Source: Filosporella fistucella (Eukaryota; Ascomycota; Leotiomycetes; Helotiales). From it: a stretch of DNA of 64,000 nucleotides. The stretch spans positions 1,612,001 through 1,676,000 of the forward strand of contig JAQJZZ010000001.1 in assembly GCA_030077755.1 (NCBI GenBank), given 5' to 3'. Below are positions 45,252-56,188 of this stretch, piece by piece (position 1 is the stretch's first letter; every line of letters begins with the position of its first letter). A program made the position numbers and the translations under genes. The notes beneath the pieces are model-generated. The model was not told the origin of the DNA. It saw nothing but the letters and a program-made list of their open reading frames with translations, and made no database searches.

Positions 45252-46180
45252 TTAACACCTCTCATAGGTCGAACCTACTCTTTCCTGTTCAGGCATCCCA
45301 CTCAACGGCGTCTGCGTCCCTGCATAAACCCGATACTTCGATTCTCCTGTTATCGCTGCATCAAAAACCTCTTTCGCAAACTCCTCAGGACCCATGCTCG
45401 TTCGATTATTTTTCTCGCTCTCATAATTGATAATTGGCTCCAGCGTCTCACGAGCGGGGTAGTAGAGAGACGATGGTGAGATGTGGTAAGGCTTCAGGTT
45501 GTCCAGGAAGTTACTTGAAATACCTCCAGCTGCGACCTATATAGCTATCAGCTGCCGATTCTCCTCCATTAGGCTCAAATACAAAAGTAAGAGGAAACTC
45601 AAAACATACATAAATCACCTTTACATCAAAGGGACGTAACTCCAATCTCAAATTATCAGAGAGGGATCTCAATGCAGCTTTCGAGGCATTATAAATTCCC
45701 TGCCACGGAGCAGGCAAAGTATCAACATAGGAACCGATATTTACTATCGTGCCTTTCGCAGCGATGAGGAGTTTGCTGAAAGCTTTCACTGTGTTGAGAG
45801 GTGCGAATACATTGACGTCGGATGCTTTACTGGCTTTGACAGTGTCGACGTCTAGGAGTGGTGATAGATATCCTATTTTTACTCAGTGAATGGTCATGGC
45901 ATAGCAGGGACATGAGCCTACCCGCTCCGGCATTATTAATCAATATGTCCAATTTTCCTCCTGTTAACTCTGAAACAGTCGCGGCGGCCTTTTCTGCAGA
46001 AGAAGTGTCTGTGACGTCCAATTCAAGGATCTCAATACATTCGTCTTTAAGGTGCTGGATCTTGGACAGTGATCTGGCTGTGGCGAATACTTTGAAGTTG
46101 TTTGAGCGAAAATGTCTCGCAAGGGCTTCGCCTGCACCTCCTTTGCTGGACCCTGTGATTAAAACTGTGCGGGACGACAT
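45252..46180 (-). CDS. AYR1-like short-chain dehydrogenase/reductase
   Basis: Exons 46180-45922, 45872-45610 and 45536-45252 give 268 residues. Cofactor loop VLITGSSKGGAGEALARHF with TARSLSK after beta-2 (Arg suggests NADPH), then LDILINNAGAG, Ser in IVNIGSYVDTLPAPW and the YNASKAA active site. The third exon supplies VAAGGISSNFLDNL and a C-terminal helical part missing from the unspliced frame. The pattern matches the classical SDR group containing yeast 1-acyl-DHAP reductase (Ayr1), an ER/lipid-droplet enzyme of phosphatidic acid synthesis; other small-carbonyl reductases share this pattern, so substrate stays open. Minus-strand TATATAT near 46270 is a candidate TATA box. Confidence 0.88.
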
Positions 46181-47145
46181 TGTATGATTGGAATGATGAA
46201 GCCGAGTAAAATATGTGATTTCTATGTGATTTAGATGAGGACATCGCTATGGTAGACTCTTCTCCTCAAATATATATCCTCCTTAACGCGCTGGAGCGAC
46301 ACTTGGCACTGATTTCAAAGCAGATTGTTGGAAAGAAAATGCCAGATCAAGTATACAGAGACCAATCTCCCTCATCCCAGCTTTTCTGTAAGTCTCTGAG
46401 TTTTCGAGGTTTCCGTCGCAAACGAACATGGAAATCGTAGGTGGCTTGCATGGAAGGCTGAGCGGCAACGCTAAAATCTCACACGCTGGAAGCGGGCCAC
46501 CAGCGAGATGCAATGTAACATATACGTATTCAGAAGCTAAAAGACCCTTGAAATGGGTCAAGTTCATTGTCTAGATTTCGGAACCGGTAGAAAATTTCTC
46601 TCGCTGTTTCCGCGGGGTCGGCTTGTTGGATTCTGACTGCAGGAAACAGACAATTGGTCACAATATTCTCTGCAGTGATTGGTATGAGAGTAGAGATCCT
46701 GTAATACTTGATTGAAAAACGGTGGAGATCTACGAATGCCTATTGTATGGTCGTATCCAGTCGGCCGCGAAGTCTGGTGCAGCAATTCAATCGATGACTT
46801 GAACGCAGCCACTTGAACACTTCAGCTTTCAAGGTCTACCCCGTCAAAAAAAGAATTCCGGAATCTAATTGATTCTATAACAAGGTGATCAGAATCAATA
46901 CTATTTAACCAATAGGCTCTCGGCCTATCTATCAAATGCTCTCGCCTATTGGTTAAATAGTATTGAGGTTGCCAAGTTTCTTGTCCATGGAGCAATGGAG
47001 AATATCGATAGTCTCAAGCCTCTTCCGTGTCATCAATTAGCGATTATTGGCCGATATGTTTCTATTGAACTTATGATTTTTATGTAATCTTCAGAGTATA
47101 GTACTTGACGCAGAAAATACGGGGTATTACAGGCTGTCGTTTTGT
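46181..47145. other. Divergent intergenic region carrying a perfect inverted repeat
   Basis: About 1 kb between SDR and tannase-family genes. Reverse ORFs at 46283-46567 and 46564-46812 have no motifs. The notable element is the inverted repeat at 46895-46966 described separately. Confidence 0.55.
46895..46966. repeat. 23-bp perfect inverted repeat, 26-bp spacer
   Basis: Arms 46895-46917 and 46944-46966 are exact reverse complements (core CAATACTATTTAACCAATAG), separated by 26 bases. RNA or single-stranded DNA would fold into a stable hairpin. The arms contain CCAAT on the plus strand of the left arm and its complement in the right. It lies ~260 bp upstream of the tannase ATG. Could be a MITE-type remnant, a cruciform or a symmetric regulator site. 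Confidence 0.85.
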
Positions 47146-47154
47146 TATATAAAA
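47146..47154 (+). promoter_or_regulatory. TATA box of the tannase-family gene
   Basis: TATATAAAA lies 73 bp upstream of the ATG at 47227, in the normal range for a fungal TATA element. Confidence 0.6.
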
Positions 47155-47226
47155 GTAACTCCCAAGAATGAATTTGAACTGCTTGCCATATTCTAAGGAG
47201 TTCAGCTTGCAAAGATCGTCAAACTC

Positions 47227-48919
47227 ATGATGCATCTCCTCCCCTTTCTCATCTTAGCTGGACAAGCTTTTAATCCCACAACAGCTCACACAACACCTTC
47301 ACATCCAGAGATATCTTGCACCAACCTCAAGACCCCCCAGTTCCCAGCCCTTCAAGTCCTCTCACTAACAAGCAAGCCCTACCACAATTTGACTGTTCCC
47401 ACCCCACCAACAACCATCAACAACCTCAATATCTGCGAAGTAAACATCACCCTCACACATCCAGGCGCAGGAGATAAAGTTTTTCTCCAACTATGGCTTC
47501 CTCTCTTCAATTGGAACTCGAGATTTGTAGCTATAGGCGGAGGAGCATGGGCAGCTGGAACCGGACCAGCTTCGATTGCTGGCGTAGTAGGGCAGGGCTT
47601 CGCTGCAGGTTGGACAGATGCGGGACTTTCAGGAGATCCGTATTCTCCTGCTGCATGGGCGTTGAAAGGGGATGGGAAGGTTAACTTGGAGTTGTTGGAA
47701 AATTTCGCTTCGAGATCTGTAAGAGTGTTTTTCAATTCTGCAAGTGACAGTAGAACTGTGAAATTTCTTGACGGATTGCAAATCTCTTAGTCGATAATGA
47801 ACGAGTGTCTGACTCAGTATCCTTTAGGTCCATGATCTCGCCACGATAGGGAAAGCTATCACATCCACCTTCTACGGCAAACAGGTGAAGAAAAGCTACT
47901 TCAACGGTTGCTCAACAGGAGGACGACAAGGCCTAGCAGCCGCACAACAGTACCCGAATGACTTCGATGGAATCCTCGCCGGCGCACCAGCTATCAACTG
48001 GGACAAATACGTGATGGCAGAGCTCTGGCCACAAGTAATCATGAAAGAGGCGAATTTCTTCCCATCCTTATGCGAATTAAATGCCGTGGTTCAAGCAGCA
48101 ATTAGAGCTTGCGATCCCGTCGATGGAGTAGAAGATGATGTTATCACAAGTCCGATAACCTGCATATTTGATCCGGAACGTGCTGTGGGATCAAAAGTGA
48201 CTTGTGAAAGGAAAGACATTGTCATCTCGAGAAAGGTTGCAAATATCGTCCGAAGGATATGGGATGGACCTAGAGATACATCTGGAAAATCGCTCTGGTA
48301 TGGTCTTCCTATCGGAGCACCGATGGATTTTCTGGCCAATTCAATCGTCAGCCCAAAAGATATAACTGTCGGAAGTCCATTTTTCATCGCAGATACATGG
48401 ATTCGCTATTTTGTTAAAGCTGACCCCAACTACAACATCTCAAATATTAATATCAAAGAACTTTCCAAACTCTTTGCAGAGTCAACGAAGAAATATGAAA
48501 AGATTATAGGGACATCTGATCCCAATCTCTCTTCATTCGAAAATTCAGGGGGGAGATTGATAGTTTGGCATGGGGGAGCAGATCAGTTAATTTTCCCGCA
48601 AGGTTCTACGCAGTATCGGCAGCGAGTTGAACAGCTTATGGGAGGTAGAGCGAGGATCGATGAATTCTTCAGGTATTTTATCGCGCCGGGAGTAGGACAC
48701 TGTGGAATAGAAGGGACAGCTGGCGCCGTCCCGACTGATCCTTTCGGTGCGCTGATTTCTTGGGTTGAGAATGAAATGGCTCCGGATGTTTTGGCTGCTG
48801 AGACTTTGCCCTCTTCTCCACATTTCACGAGGAATTTATGTCGATATCCTTTTGTATCGCGGTATCGCGGTTTTGGAGATGTGAATGCTGCTGAGAGTTT
48901 CTTCTGTGGAAGGGAATGA
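47227..48919 (+). CDS. Secreted tannase / feruloyl esterase family protein
   Basis: Exons 47227-47718 and 47828-48919 (109-nt intron) give 527 residues. A signal peptide (MMHLLPFLILAGQAF) is followed by the alpha/beta-hydrolase: FVAIGGGAWAAGTGP and GWTDAG (oxyanion region), nucleophile YFNGCSTGGRQGL, acid VWHGGADQLI and base GVGHCGIEG. The Cys next to Ser and the Cys next to His form the CS-D-HC motif of this family. The lid contains many Asp/Asn, consistent with its calcium site. Role: hydrolysis of tannin or cinnamoyl (ferulate/p-coumarate) esters in plant material; the two cannot be separated by eye. Convergent with the next gene, 86 bp apart. Confidence 0.93.
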
Positions 48920-49005
48920 TGCTCCGATCAGTGATGTGGATGAAAGCAAGGATCTCGTGGTTTGGAGATAGATTGGAATAGGATGATAATAATATTGCTC
49001 TCTCA

Positions 49006-50528
49006 TCATCCATCCACTTGCCCAATTTGTTGATACAACCTCGCAGCCTGGAGCGGGAACCCCATCAAATCCTCATACTTATGCAGCAGCCTACAATTCC
49101 GACAAAAGAACCCCGCAGAAGCTCTCATCCTCACAATTTTTCCAATCTTAAAGATAGCGTCGACACGCACAGGACTCAGAAATGGGAGCTCAATATCTGT
49201 AAACAGCAAATCTAAAGCAACCACCACCGCGAAATAATGTGCTAACGCGGAAAGAACAATTGGATCATGTTGGCTGATCGCGATGTATAAGCTGGCGTAT
49301 TTGTCCATCCAAAATGGTGCAGCGTATGGGTGAATGATACGAAATTGTTCTTCTCTAGACCACAGAGTGGTGCTTTGATACACAGTTCGTAGAGTATCGC
49401 GAAGTTGTCGGAGAAGGACCGAGCAATCGGGGACATTTTTACAGCATTCAGAGAGGCGGTTGAGGGAGGTAACGCCATGGTTCAGAAGATCTAACTGGGG
49501 ACTGTATGGTAAAATGCTGCTTTCGTCTGTTGTTGGGCTTCTGTTGTCATGTTGAAGAGCTTTGATGGTTCGAAGCTGTCTTTGAGTCAAATAGTTCGCA
49601 AAGAACGAGTCCTCTACCCAAGGTTGTATTTCGTTCAGGACCTGAGTGCTTGTGAGTGAATGAGGGCTTTCCCGGAATTCTCCAAGCCTACCGTAGAAGT
49701 TCCTTCAAGAAGGGCCATCCATGCTCGCCTGATAGATATTAGTGAAAAATACCTTCCGCGTAAACGCCTGCTGAGGTAAAGGCGTACCAATCTTGCTCCT
49801 GATTCGCTATACATATCGAAGCACAGATAATCGCGTCTGCATTATCTCTCGAAAACGAGTCAATCGCCCGATTCATACCCTGAATCGCTAACATGCGTTA
49901 TCTGGCAGCGTTTTCCAAAGCCTCGGAATCCTTGGTCACCACCGCCAGTCGCCATGCCGAATGAGCCATGACTAAGTAGGCAACAAAGTCGAATTGAAGT
50001 GCAAGTTGAACAAATCTGAAAAACGGTGATTAATAACGGAGTGCCACTGACGCCTTGCAAATCATTCTACGTACACTCCAAATTCACACCACCATAGACA
50101 AAAGTCTCTTGTTCTGCTTAATTCAAGAACAGATGCTATGATTGCCAAGTGGTGTATATGCCGTAGATGGTTCAATGGCATGCTATGCCAACTTGGCGAG
50201 TTCGGCAGCTCTAGTACTGGGAATGGCGGAGCGCCAGATTGTTTCCATAATTGGATCGAGTGTTCAGTGTGGTCTTGTGTGAGGGGGGGTGATGCACGTG
50301 AGTGCACAATCGTGGGCTCGGGATACTTGCAGATTTTATGTGTCTGCAGACATCTGCGGCTGATTTGACTTAGTGATCCTTCCCTATATATCACTAATCA
50401 ACAAAGCTTGAAACTTACCACTGAGGCTTGAATTCATCACATTTGATTCGACGTGCTTTGCATGCTTGACAACCTTGTTTCGATTTGGTGTGACTGCGAC
50501 GAATTATCGTTCTGATAGGATTTTCCAT
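49006..50528 (-). pseudogene. Zn2Cys6 transcription factor with in-frame stop
   Basis: From ATG 50528, exon 1 (50528-50419) ends mid-cluster and intron 50418-50360 restores it: GCQACKARRIKCDEFKPQC then RRCLQTHKICKYPEP gives C-x2-C-x6-C-x6-C-x2-C-x6-C. Exon 2 (50359-50075) contains SWHSMPLNHLRHIHHLAIIA, and exon 3 from 50015 gives FVQLALQFDFVAYLVMAHSA, then ENAAR, TAA at 49898-49900, RMLAIQGMNRAIDSFSRDNA. The region around is family-like on both sides, so the TAA breaks the regulatory domain; a Gln CAA ancestor is one C-to-T step. A further intron (~49627-49750) is needed to reach VLNEIQPWVEDSFFANYL and the 194-residue tail. Architecture fits Upc2/ARCA-like regulators with a C-terminal ligand domain. 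If translated through or mis-sequenced it would be a normal gene. Confidence 0.65.
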
Positions 50529-51261
50529 GGGGTTTTACTGGACTAGAAATATGAAACTGAAGATATAATTCTTATTTATGAACATTGAAATAAGAAAATA
50601 TTTGGAAACAATTCAGGGCGATATTTTTTGGTGATGTATAGCGCTGACAAATCTGACTTCCGCAACGTTGATTTGCATAGCCACCGCCGTCTCACAGCGG
50701 GACATCTACAGCCCTTAATTACTGGCACAATAAAATGACATCAGAAGTCTAGATGCCTATGATCCTGCCTCATTCCAGAAGCTGAATGTGAGAAGATTTT
50801 GCACGGATTTCAAATCTTTGTGAACCTTGCAAATTTTTTCCGGGCAAACTCATGATCATTTCTACAAATGTTTTTATGTATCTCCAATCGGACTCATATG
50901 AAATGAGGATGCAGGTACCATCAAAAGCTCCCGCACAACATAGTGTCTCCCAACGGCCAAAGAACTATACCCTAGTATAGGGCGAAATTGAATGGTAAGA
51001 CATGGGCAGGCCAAAAATGGGCCGCAGGGGCAATATGAGGTCTGCAATAATGACGACCAGAGATATCAAAAATAGGCTAGCACTTGCTAATTGAACGAGA
51101 GATACTGGTGCTAGGTTTCTTTTCGGTAGAGGTGACCTAGTTGTCTAATTTGCGGAGCAAGAGCTTCGGACCTTGGGGTATCAAAGTTTGAGATTTTTTA
51201 CACATGGGAGTCCTTCATCCAATATCATGTACATTATCATAATCAATATATACGCTTCCAA
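50529..51261. other. Intergenic, nothing recognised
   Basis: About 0.7 kb between two leftward genes: promoter of the Zn2Cys6 gene on the left, 3' end of the AT-hook/TM gene on the right. No ORF worth calling. Confidence 0.6.
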
Positions 51262-52264
51262 TTAGCCCTCCGAACTGGGCTTTACTGGTTCTGGAACCAG
51301 GAGCTTTCGTTCCGTTCCCAGTACGACTGTGATTGTTAGCATTTATATTTCTATTACAATAACTTCAATACTTACATCGGTCATACAAGATATAACTTGT
51401 GACGAGCAGAATCGGCAATGCCACGATAGTAGATGTGAACTTCCTCGCGGCCTGCTTATACCCCTTGGGTAATTGTGTGGTTTGCGAGGGATTTGGTCTT
51501 GCGCCAGCCCTTTGTGATATCTCTGAAACGATCTCGGAGTTCATCGCAGCTATTGGAATACGAGGGTTTGGTGGAAGTTTCGAAGCTGATGGGGGAGGAG
51601 GGGGTGAGGGTGAAGTTGTAGATTTTATCGGTTTCGTATGGGTTGTCGTTGGTGAAGGAACGGACTTTGGTTGTGGGGGTGATGGCGAGGGCTTTGCCAT
51701 TGTAGTTTGTGAAGGCTTTGAAGATATTTTCGAAGGTGTGGTCGCAGAGATTGGCTTTGGTTCTGCCTCCTTCCGTGCTTTCAGCTGTTCTACCTCTGCT
51801 AGTATCTTCGATCCAGAGGTGGGGTTCATTGTTGGAGTGTCTGCTGCCTTTGAACCTGACGTTGGAGATACCTTCCCTCCCGATTTAACTGTAGCATTTT
51901 CAATCAAACTTGCAGATGCCGTCTTGGGTTGCTGTACAAGTACATCTTTAGTCTTCGGTTGCGTTGGATTTGCTGATGTCTGTTTGCTGAGAATTGGCTT
52001 TGGCGCCGTTTTGGCGACAATTGGTGTAGGTTTTGCTGCAGCAGGTTTTGGAGGCCCAGCACTAGGGGTTGCTTTTGGAAGTGGGTTTTTAGCAACCGCA
52101 ATCTTTGCAGATGAAGTTGTCGCAGCCTTTGCTGGTTTTGGGGCAGATTTCGTTGACTTTGCTCGAGTTGCGGACTTGGCAGCCGTCGTTGGAGAATCTA
52201 CCTCAATAGGATCCGAAATAACCTTCTTGGGTCTTCCCCTTTTCTTGACTATCTCTGCAGACAT
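51262..52264 (-). CDS. Lys/Pro/Ala-rich protein with AT-hook-like N-terminus and C-terminal membrane span
   Basis: Exons 52264-51376 and 51326-51262 (49-nt intron, GCTAAC branch) give 317 residues. VKKRGRPKKV near the start is a canonical AT-hook core. Residues ~20-240 are low-complexity Lys/Ser/Thr/Pro/Ala. The C-terminus LPKGYKQAARKFTSTIVALP then ILLVTSYILYDR is a single hydrophobic helix, and splicing adds FVLGTERKLLVPEPVKP, which I remember as conserved in ascomycetes. AT-hook and tail anchor together suggest nuclear-envelope or chromatin attachment, though similar low-complexity proteins are mitochondrial. A nearly equal-length forward ORF overlaps it in antisense; the minus strand is chosen because of the splice, anchor and Lys/Pro composition. 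Confidence 0.72.
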
Positions 52265-53115
52265 TGTTGCAGTTCAATTGAATAAGGGCGAGTTGTAGAC
52301 GTTGAGAGCTCCCAAAGGGGCAATCTCGAAGAAGGTGGAGAGACTTTTTTGATCGACCAGCGCGTCGGCAATTCGGACGCGTTTGGATGATCCGAGTTTC
52401 GACACCGTTTCCTGCAACTAAAGTCTACTTCGACGACATTTCATACCATAATATTTTTCAGATTACCTGGAGGACGCTGCGTTCCGTCGAGGAGGAAGTG
52501 TGAAAGAGATCTTCTTCAAATCATTGACTTTCCAATGACACCATGCTATCCTGACATAGTGGAGAAATGTGCTTTCGCATGAATTCACGAAATTGACGCG
52601 GATCCCTGAACCGACGGCTTTACAATGACTCCTCTTCGCCTGGCTAGGATCTGTTTTGCTGATTTCCTAGGCATTGTTATTTGTTTACATTTTGGGTTTT
52701 GAATCGTGTGGCATTTCGGATTTCAATGACAAATGAAGCTTTATTGGTATAGGCAGTGAATTGACACAGCCTGGTTTTGGACATGGCATCAAGACGTCCT
52801 TGAGAATGTACCTGTGCTTGTACCGCTGGCAGCCTCACTGAGGAAAAGAGCACAGCAAAATGCCAGTGGAAGTTTGAGCTGTTCATCGCATGAATGTCAT
52901 TACATCAACTTGCGGAATTGTCCGGGGTTTAGTGAGTATAATGAAGCCGAATTCGAAATTTGACCATATTAACATCTAATAGCTATCTATCGAAGGAAAT
53001 GCGCCTGCTAGTCTACGTTCGATTCGAGCCACTCCCTCGGATCACACTACCTGAAACTAAACGCTGAAGATGAGTGAAACTTTCTTCCAGTCCAACCAGA
53101 AGCAAACATCTAAAT
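52265..53115. other. Intergenic, nothing recognised
   Basis: About 0.85 kb upstream of the AT-hook/TM gene and downstream of the next leftward gene. One reverse ORF of 69 codons lacks motifs. Confidence 0.6.
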
Positions 53116-54060
53116 TCAATAACAATAGCTCCACCTCCTTTCTTGGAGCTTCTCTCGCTCTTCCATCTTCCTCACAGACCCATGAACCAATCTGGAAACC
53201 AGAAGGCCAGTCCCAACATCAGCAGCAACATCTCTCTTTCGAAGATGTTCTACTCCTTTGCTCTTCGAATAGTTTGAACCGAATGTCGCCGCCATCGCTG
53301 TCCCTACTCGTACGCTTCGAGGACCAAGTGGCTCCCCATCGAACTTTCCAACATGAATGGCTTCAACAGCACCTGCTAGAACTGCAACTTTGCTCGCGCG
53401 AATGACATTCTCCGAGACATCATGATCAAGCGATCGACGATATGGAATAGAGGAGTCGTGTTCACGATGCTTCCGCTTCCTTTTCATCCGAGGGTACTCG
53501 AGAATATCTCGGTCACGAACATATGGTGGATTCTCCAGATAAGTTCTCTTCGGTGGTGTAGGCACCGCTGGTGGGACTATAAATTGTGGATATCGTTGGG
53601 TTGGCTCTGGTTCACGCCACCTGTAATCAAAAGCTTGCTCCCTTTCCATATATGGCTCGCGTGTACTGGCCCCATTTCTGAGTTCTGGTTGAAAGTTTGA
53701 ACTTTCTCCAGGAACACTCCGGGGATCGAGTCTTGTCTCGACGTCCCTCACTTTCTCCTTCAGCTTCTTCTCTGCTCTCCGCTCTTTCTGCTTCAACGAC
53801 TCCTTGAGATGTTTCACTTCATCTGTCAAGATGTGTACTGGTTCGTCATCTGAATCCCTACTACTGTCGCTATGGTTGCTTCGTCCCTTTGTATCACTGC
53901 CGTCATCTTGTTCGTCATTTCTGTGTTTCCAGTGATGCTCAACGCCAGCTTTGACTGCAATGAAGATCAAAGGTCCAAACTTTTTGAGGAAGTCCTTAGT
54001 GGCGCCCTTGATCTGGGCAAGTTTTACGTTTGAGCCGAGTGGTTTATCTCTTTCCGACAT
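53116..54060 (-). CDS. Conserved fungal protein with coiled coil and Gly/Ala-rich C-terminus
   Basis: Single exon, 314 residues. The N-terminal helix GATKDFLKKFGPLIFIAVKA is moderately hydrophobic, then come an acidic linker (SDSSRDSDDEPVHILTD), a highly charged coiled coil (HLKESLKQKERRAEKKLKEK) and an Arg/Tyr/Pro-rich middle with MKRKRKHREHDS (possible nuclear-localisation signal). Residues ~225-310 form a Gly/Ala helical repeat region (ASKVAVLAGAVEAIHVGK, VRVGTAMAATFGSNYSKSKG, VGTGLLVSRLVHGSVRKM) resembling glycine-zipper-like tails found in many ascomycete hypotheticals. No function known to me. Confidence 0.75.
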   Translation of the reverse strand: MSERDKPLGSNVKLAQIKGATKDFLKKFGPLIFIAVKAGVEHHWKHRNDEQDDGSDTKGRSNHSDSSRDSDDEPVHILTDEVKHLKESLKQKERRAEKKLKEKVRDVETRLDPRSVPGESSNFQPELRNGASTREPYMEREQAFDYRWREPEPTQRYPQFIVPPAVPTPPKRTYLENPPYVRDRDILEYPRMKRKRKHREHDSSIPYRRSLDHDVSENVIRASKVAVLAGAVEAIHVGKFDGEPLGPRSVRVGTAMAATFGSNYSKSKGVEHLRKRDVAADVGTGLLVSRLVHGSVRKMEEREKLQERRWSYCY

Positions 54061-55113
54061 CTTGTGGGACTAGTGGCGAGCCACAACTGCTGCGTTTCGA
54101 AATTTGGCAGAAATAAATATGCCTTCTGAAGTTTTGCTTAAAGATCGCAGTTTCTCTATGCGTGCTTCAAGCTTTGCTTGCGAATCTGAATTTGTGGTGG
54201 AGAGCGAAGGCATCCATTCTAACAACGGTGATTCATTTGGCACAAGACCATTGGATGTCTCGAAATTCGTCAGCTGATTTTGGCACGTGTTTTAGGTGTC
54301 CGAATGACCAGTCGCGGAACTCTTACATGTTACAACAATACACATTCCAATAACAAGCCTGAAACATTCTGGGTAGTTCTATTCTTATCCAAATACAGCC
54401 TCCAGAGGGTGTCAGTGTCTACCGCCTCCCGTCTCTCATGGCTGTCATGTGACCTGTATCTCTCAGCATCCAACAACTTAAGCTTTGATGTCTGAGGGGT
54501 AGCCCTCTTGTGCTCACATATGATTCTATAATATCTATCATGTCATTACTTGGTAGTTCTAAAGACCCTTCATTGAAACCTCCAAACACATATATTCTAC
54601 CTCAAGTCGATCCAGTCACGACATGACCTCATCGTAAGTTAATCAATCTAGTGGACTTTCACTTGAGAATTATACTTTACAACAAATTTTCAGAAATCTT
54701 TCACCCCACTGTCCGTCATTTGATACAGAATTCAAAACGCCCAGCACCTAGGTAGGTAGCAATTGGATAAAAGTTTAACTACACGATTACATCACGTGAT
54801 GTCTCAACCCATGGGCTTTTAAACAACTGCCGAGACATTGATGCAGCTCAAACAAGATTCGCTGGTTTTTACGAGGCCCGTTTCGCATATCTTAGAAGCA
54901 GTCATCCGTGTTTCAAAATATCATTCAAGCTTATTCGTTGTCCCCTCGTATTCAGCCCTCAATGAGCTAAATATAGCTCCACACCGAGAATACGAGGAGA
55001 GGCACAAAAGACTCGTCACCCGTCACCGTTCCTTGTTTGTCGTTCGTCTAACATAAGATCTCGTTCCTGGGCTCTTATTTTTTCAATGCTGATCCATTAC
55101 TGAAAATGCGAAA
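54061..55113. other. Divergent intergenic region
   Basis: About 1 kb. A minute two-exon ORF (ATG at ~54622, GTAAGT intron, 17 codons) can be drawn but is unsupported. A CACGTG palindrome (ATCACGTGAT) sits at ~54791-54800, about 315 bp upstream of the next ATG. Confidence 0.5.
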
Positions 55114-56158
55114 ATGAGTTTTGAGGAGGAAGTTTTTGTTACAAGCAGGAGTAGGACTCCGAGTCTGATTGATGTGACTTCACAAAATGAGAGCGTCTTT
55201 GCGCAATTACCAGATTTGATTCAAGAAGCAATTGTATCTACAGAATGTACGAGTCTCCCTCTTATCTATTGCGTTGCTAATTAGTTAAGTTTCAAGTCAA
55301 AAATTACGTATCAATCGTGTGTACAATGCGGCCATCGATATTCAACTCGCCTCAACTGGCTTAACAAAGCCAATGTTTTATGTCCGATCAAGAACTGATT
55401 CAGGTGTGGATCTTCCTGATCTGGATGTGAAGGATGAGAAATTTCTTGGTAAATATGGATCCGATTTGACAGCCAACTTTGCGGATATCAGGGCATATGG
55501 TCCAAAGGCTTTCTTCAGGAAACAGAATATGTCAGATTCATCTACCTACTCCGTTTGTGCATGCGCTACAGGATATATATGGGTATCAACAACCATAATT
55601 CATCTCGCCGAACATGCCAGCAATTATTCAGATGTCGAAGTTCAAATCGGAACGTACGCGCTCAAAGCTCGCGCAATCACCACAACTGAAATACCTTGCA
55701 AGTACAAATTCTTCACTACCAATTCAACACATACCGGAGAAATATCTTTCATTTGCTCTACAGTCCTGGCGAAGTATCTACGTCTCCGCATGATCGGCAA
55801 GCAATGCGAAGAAGCAGAAGAAACAGCCATTTCTCAGACCAAAACAGAGTTCTCTCCGCATCGCATAGATTCACGAGGACGATTCCAAGACTACGAAGAC
55901 GTGCTCAGGAGGATATGTGAGAATGCACCTCTACCTCCAACATCAGATGTCAGCTTGATATCACGATCGATGATCACAAAGAGATGGCAGTATTGGAGAG
56001 AATCATCAGTTCTGAGGAAAAGATACTCGATTCCTGGACGGGTACTACGATGCTTCAAACCGACGCAACATGATTCGATTGATCTTCTGAGCGGCTGCTT
56101 TAAAGTTCTTGTTGCAGAGAAACCATTAAAGAAGAAAGCACGAGGGGACACCATCTGA
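55114..56158 (+). CDS. Orphan hypothetical protein
   Basis: Exons 55114-55246 and 55290-56158 (43-nt intron with GTACGA donor, GCTAAT branch and TTAAG acceptor) give 333 residues. No signal peptide or membrane span. Features seen: an acidic N-terminus MSFEEEVFVTSRSRTPSLID, a helical central region with two Cys (YSVCACATGYIWVSTTIIHL), a beta-looking part (VEVQIGTYALKARAI, ISFICSTVLAKYLRL) and a basic C-terminus (KPLKKKARGDTI). I recognise no family. Its stop is only 30 bp from the convergent GH43 stop. The splice is the simplest that keeps frame; the 5' exon is less sure than the 280-codon 3' exon. Confidence 0.6.
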
Positions 56159-56188
56159 ACATTATCCAATCTTCTTTTCACACACTCC

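Noticed and set aside
49690..49760. Apparent frameshift and second stop in the Zn2Cys6 gene
   Set aside because: An intron of about 124 nt with donor GTTTAC and acceptor CACTCAG removes this stretch in phase and gives a sensible TSAG-VLNEIQPWVED junction, so these need not be lesions.
51399..52298. Forward 299-codon ORF rich in Gly/Ala/Val/Phe antisense to the AT-hook/TM gene
   Set aside because: It mirrors the Lys/Pro/Ser codons of the minus-strand gene, lacks splice or domain support, and the minus-strand model has an AT-hook, membrane anchor and in-phase intron.
54622..54752. Two-exon mini-ORF of 17 codons with good splice signals
   Set aside because: Too short to support; splice-like words occur by chance.
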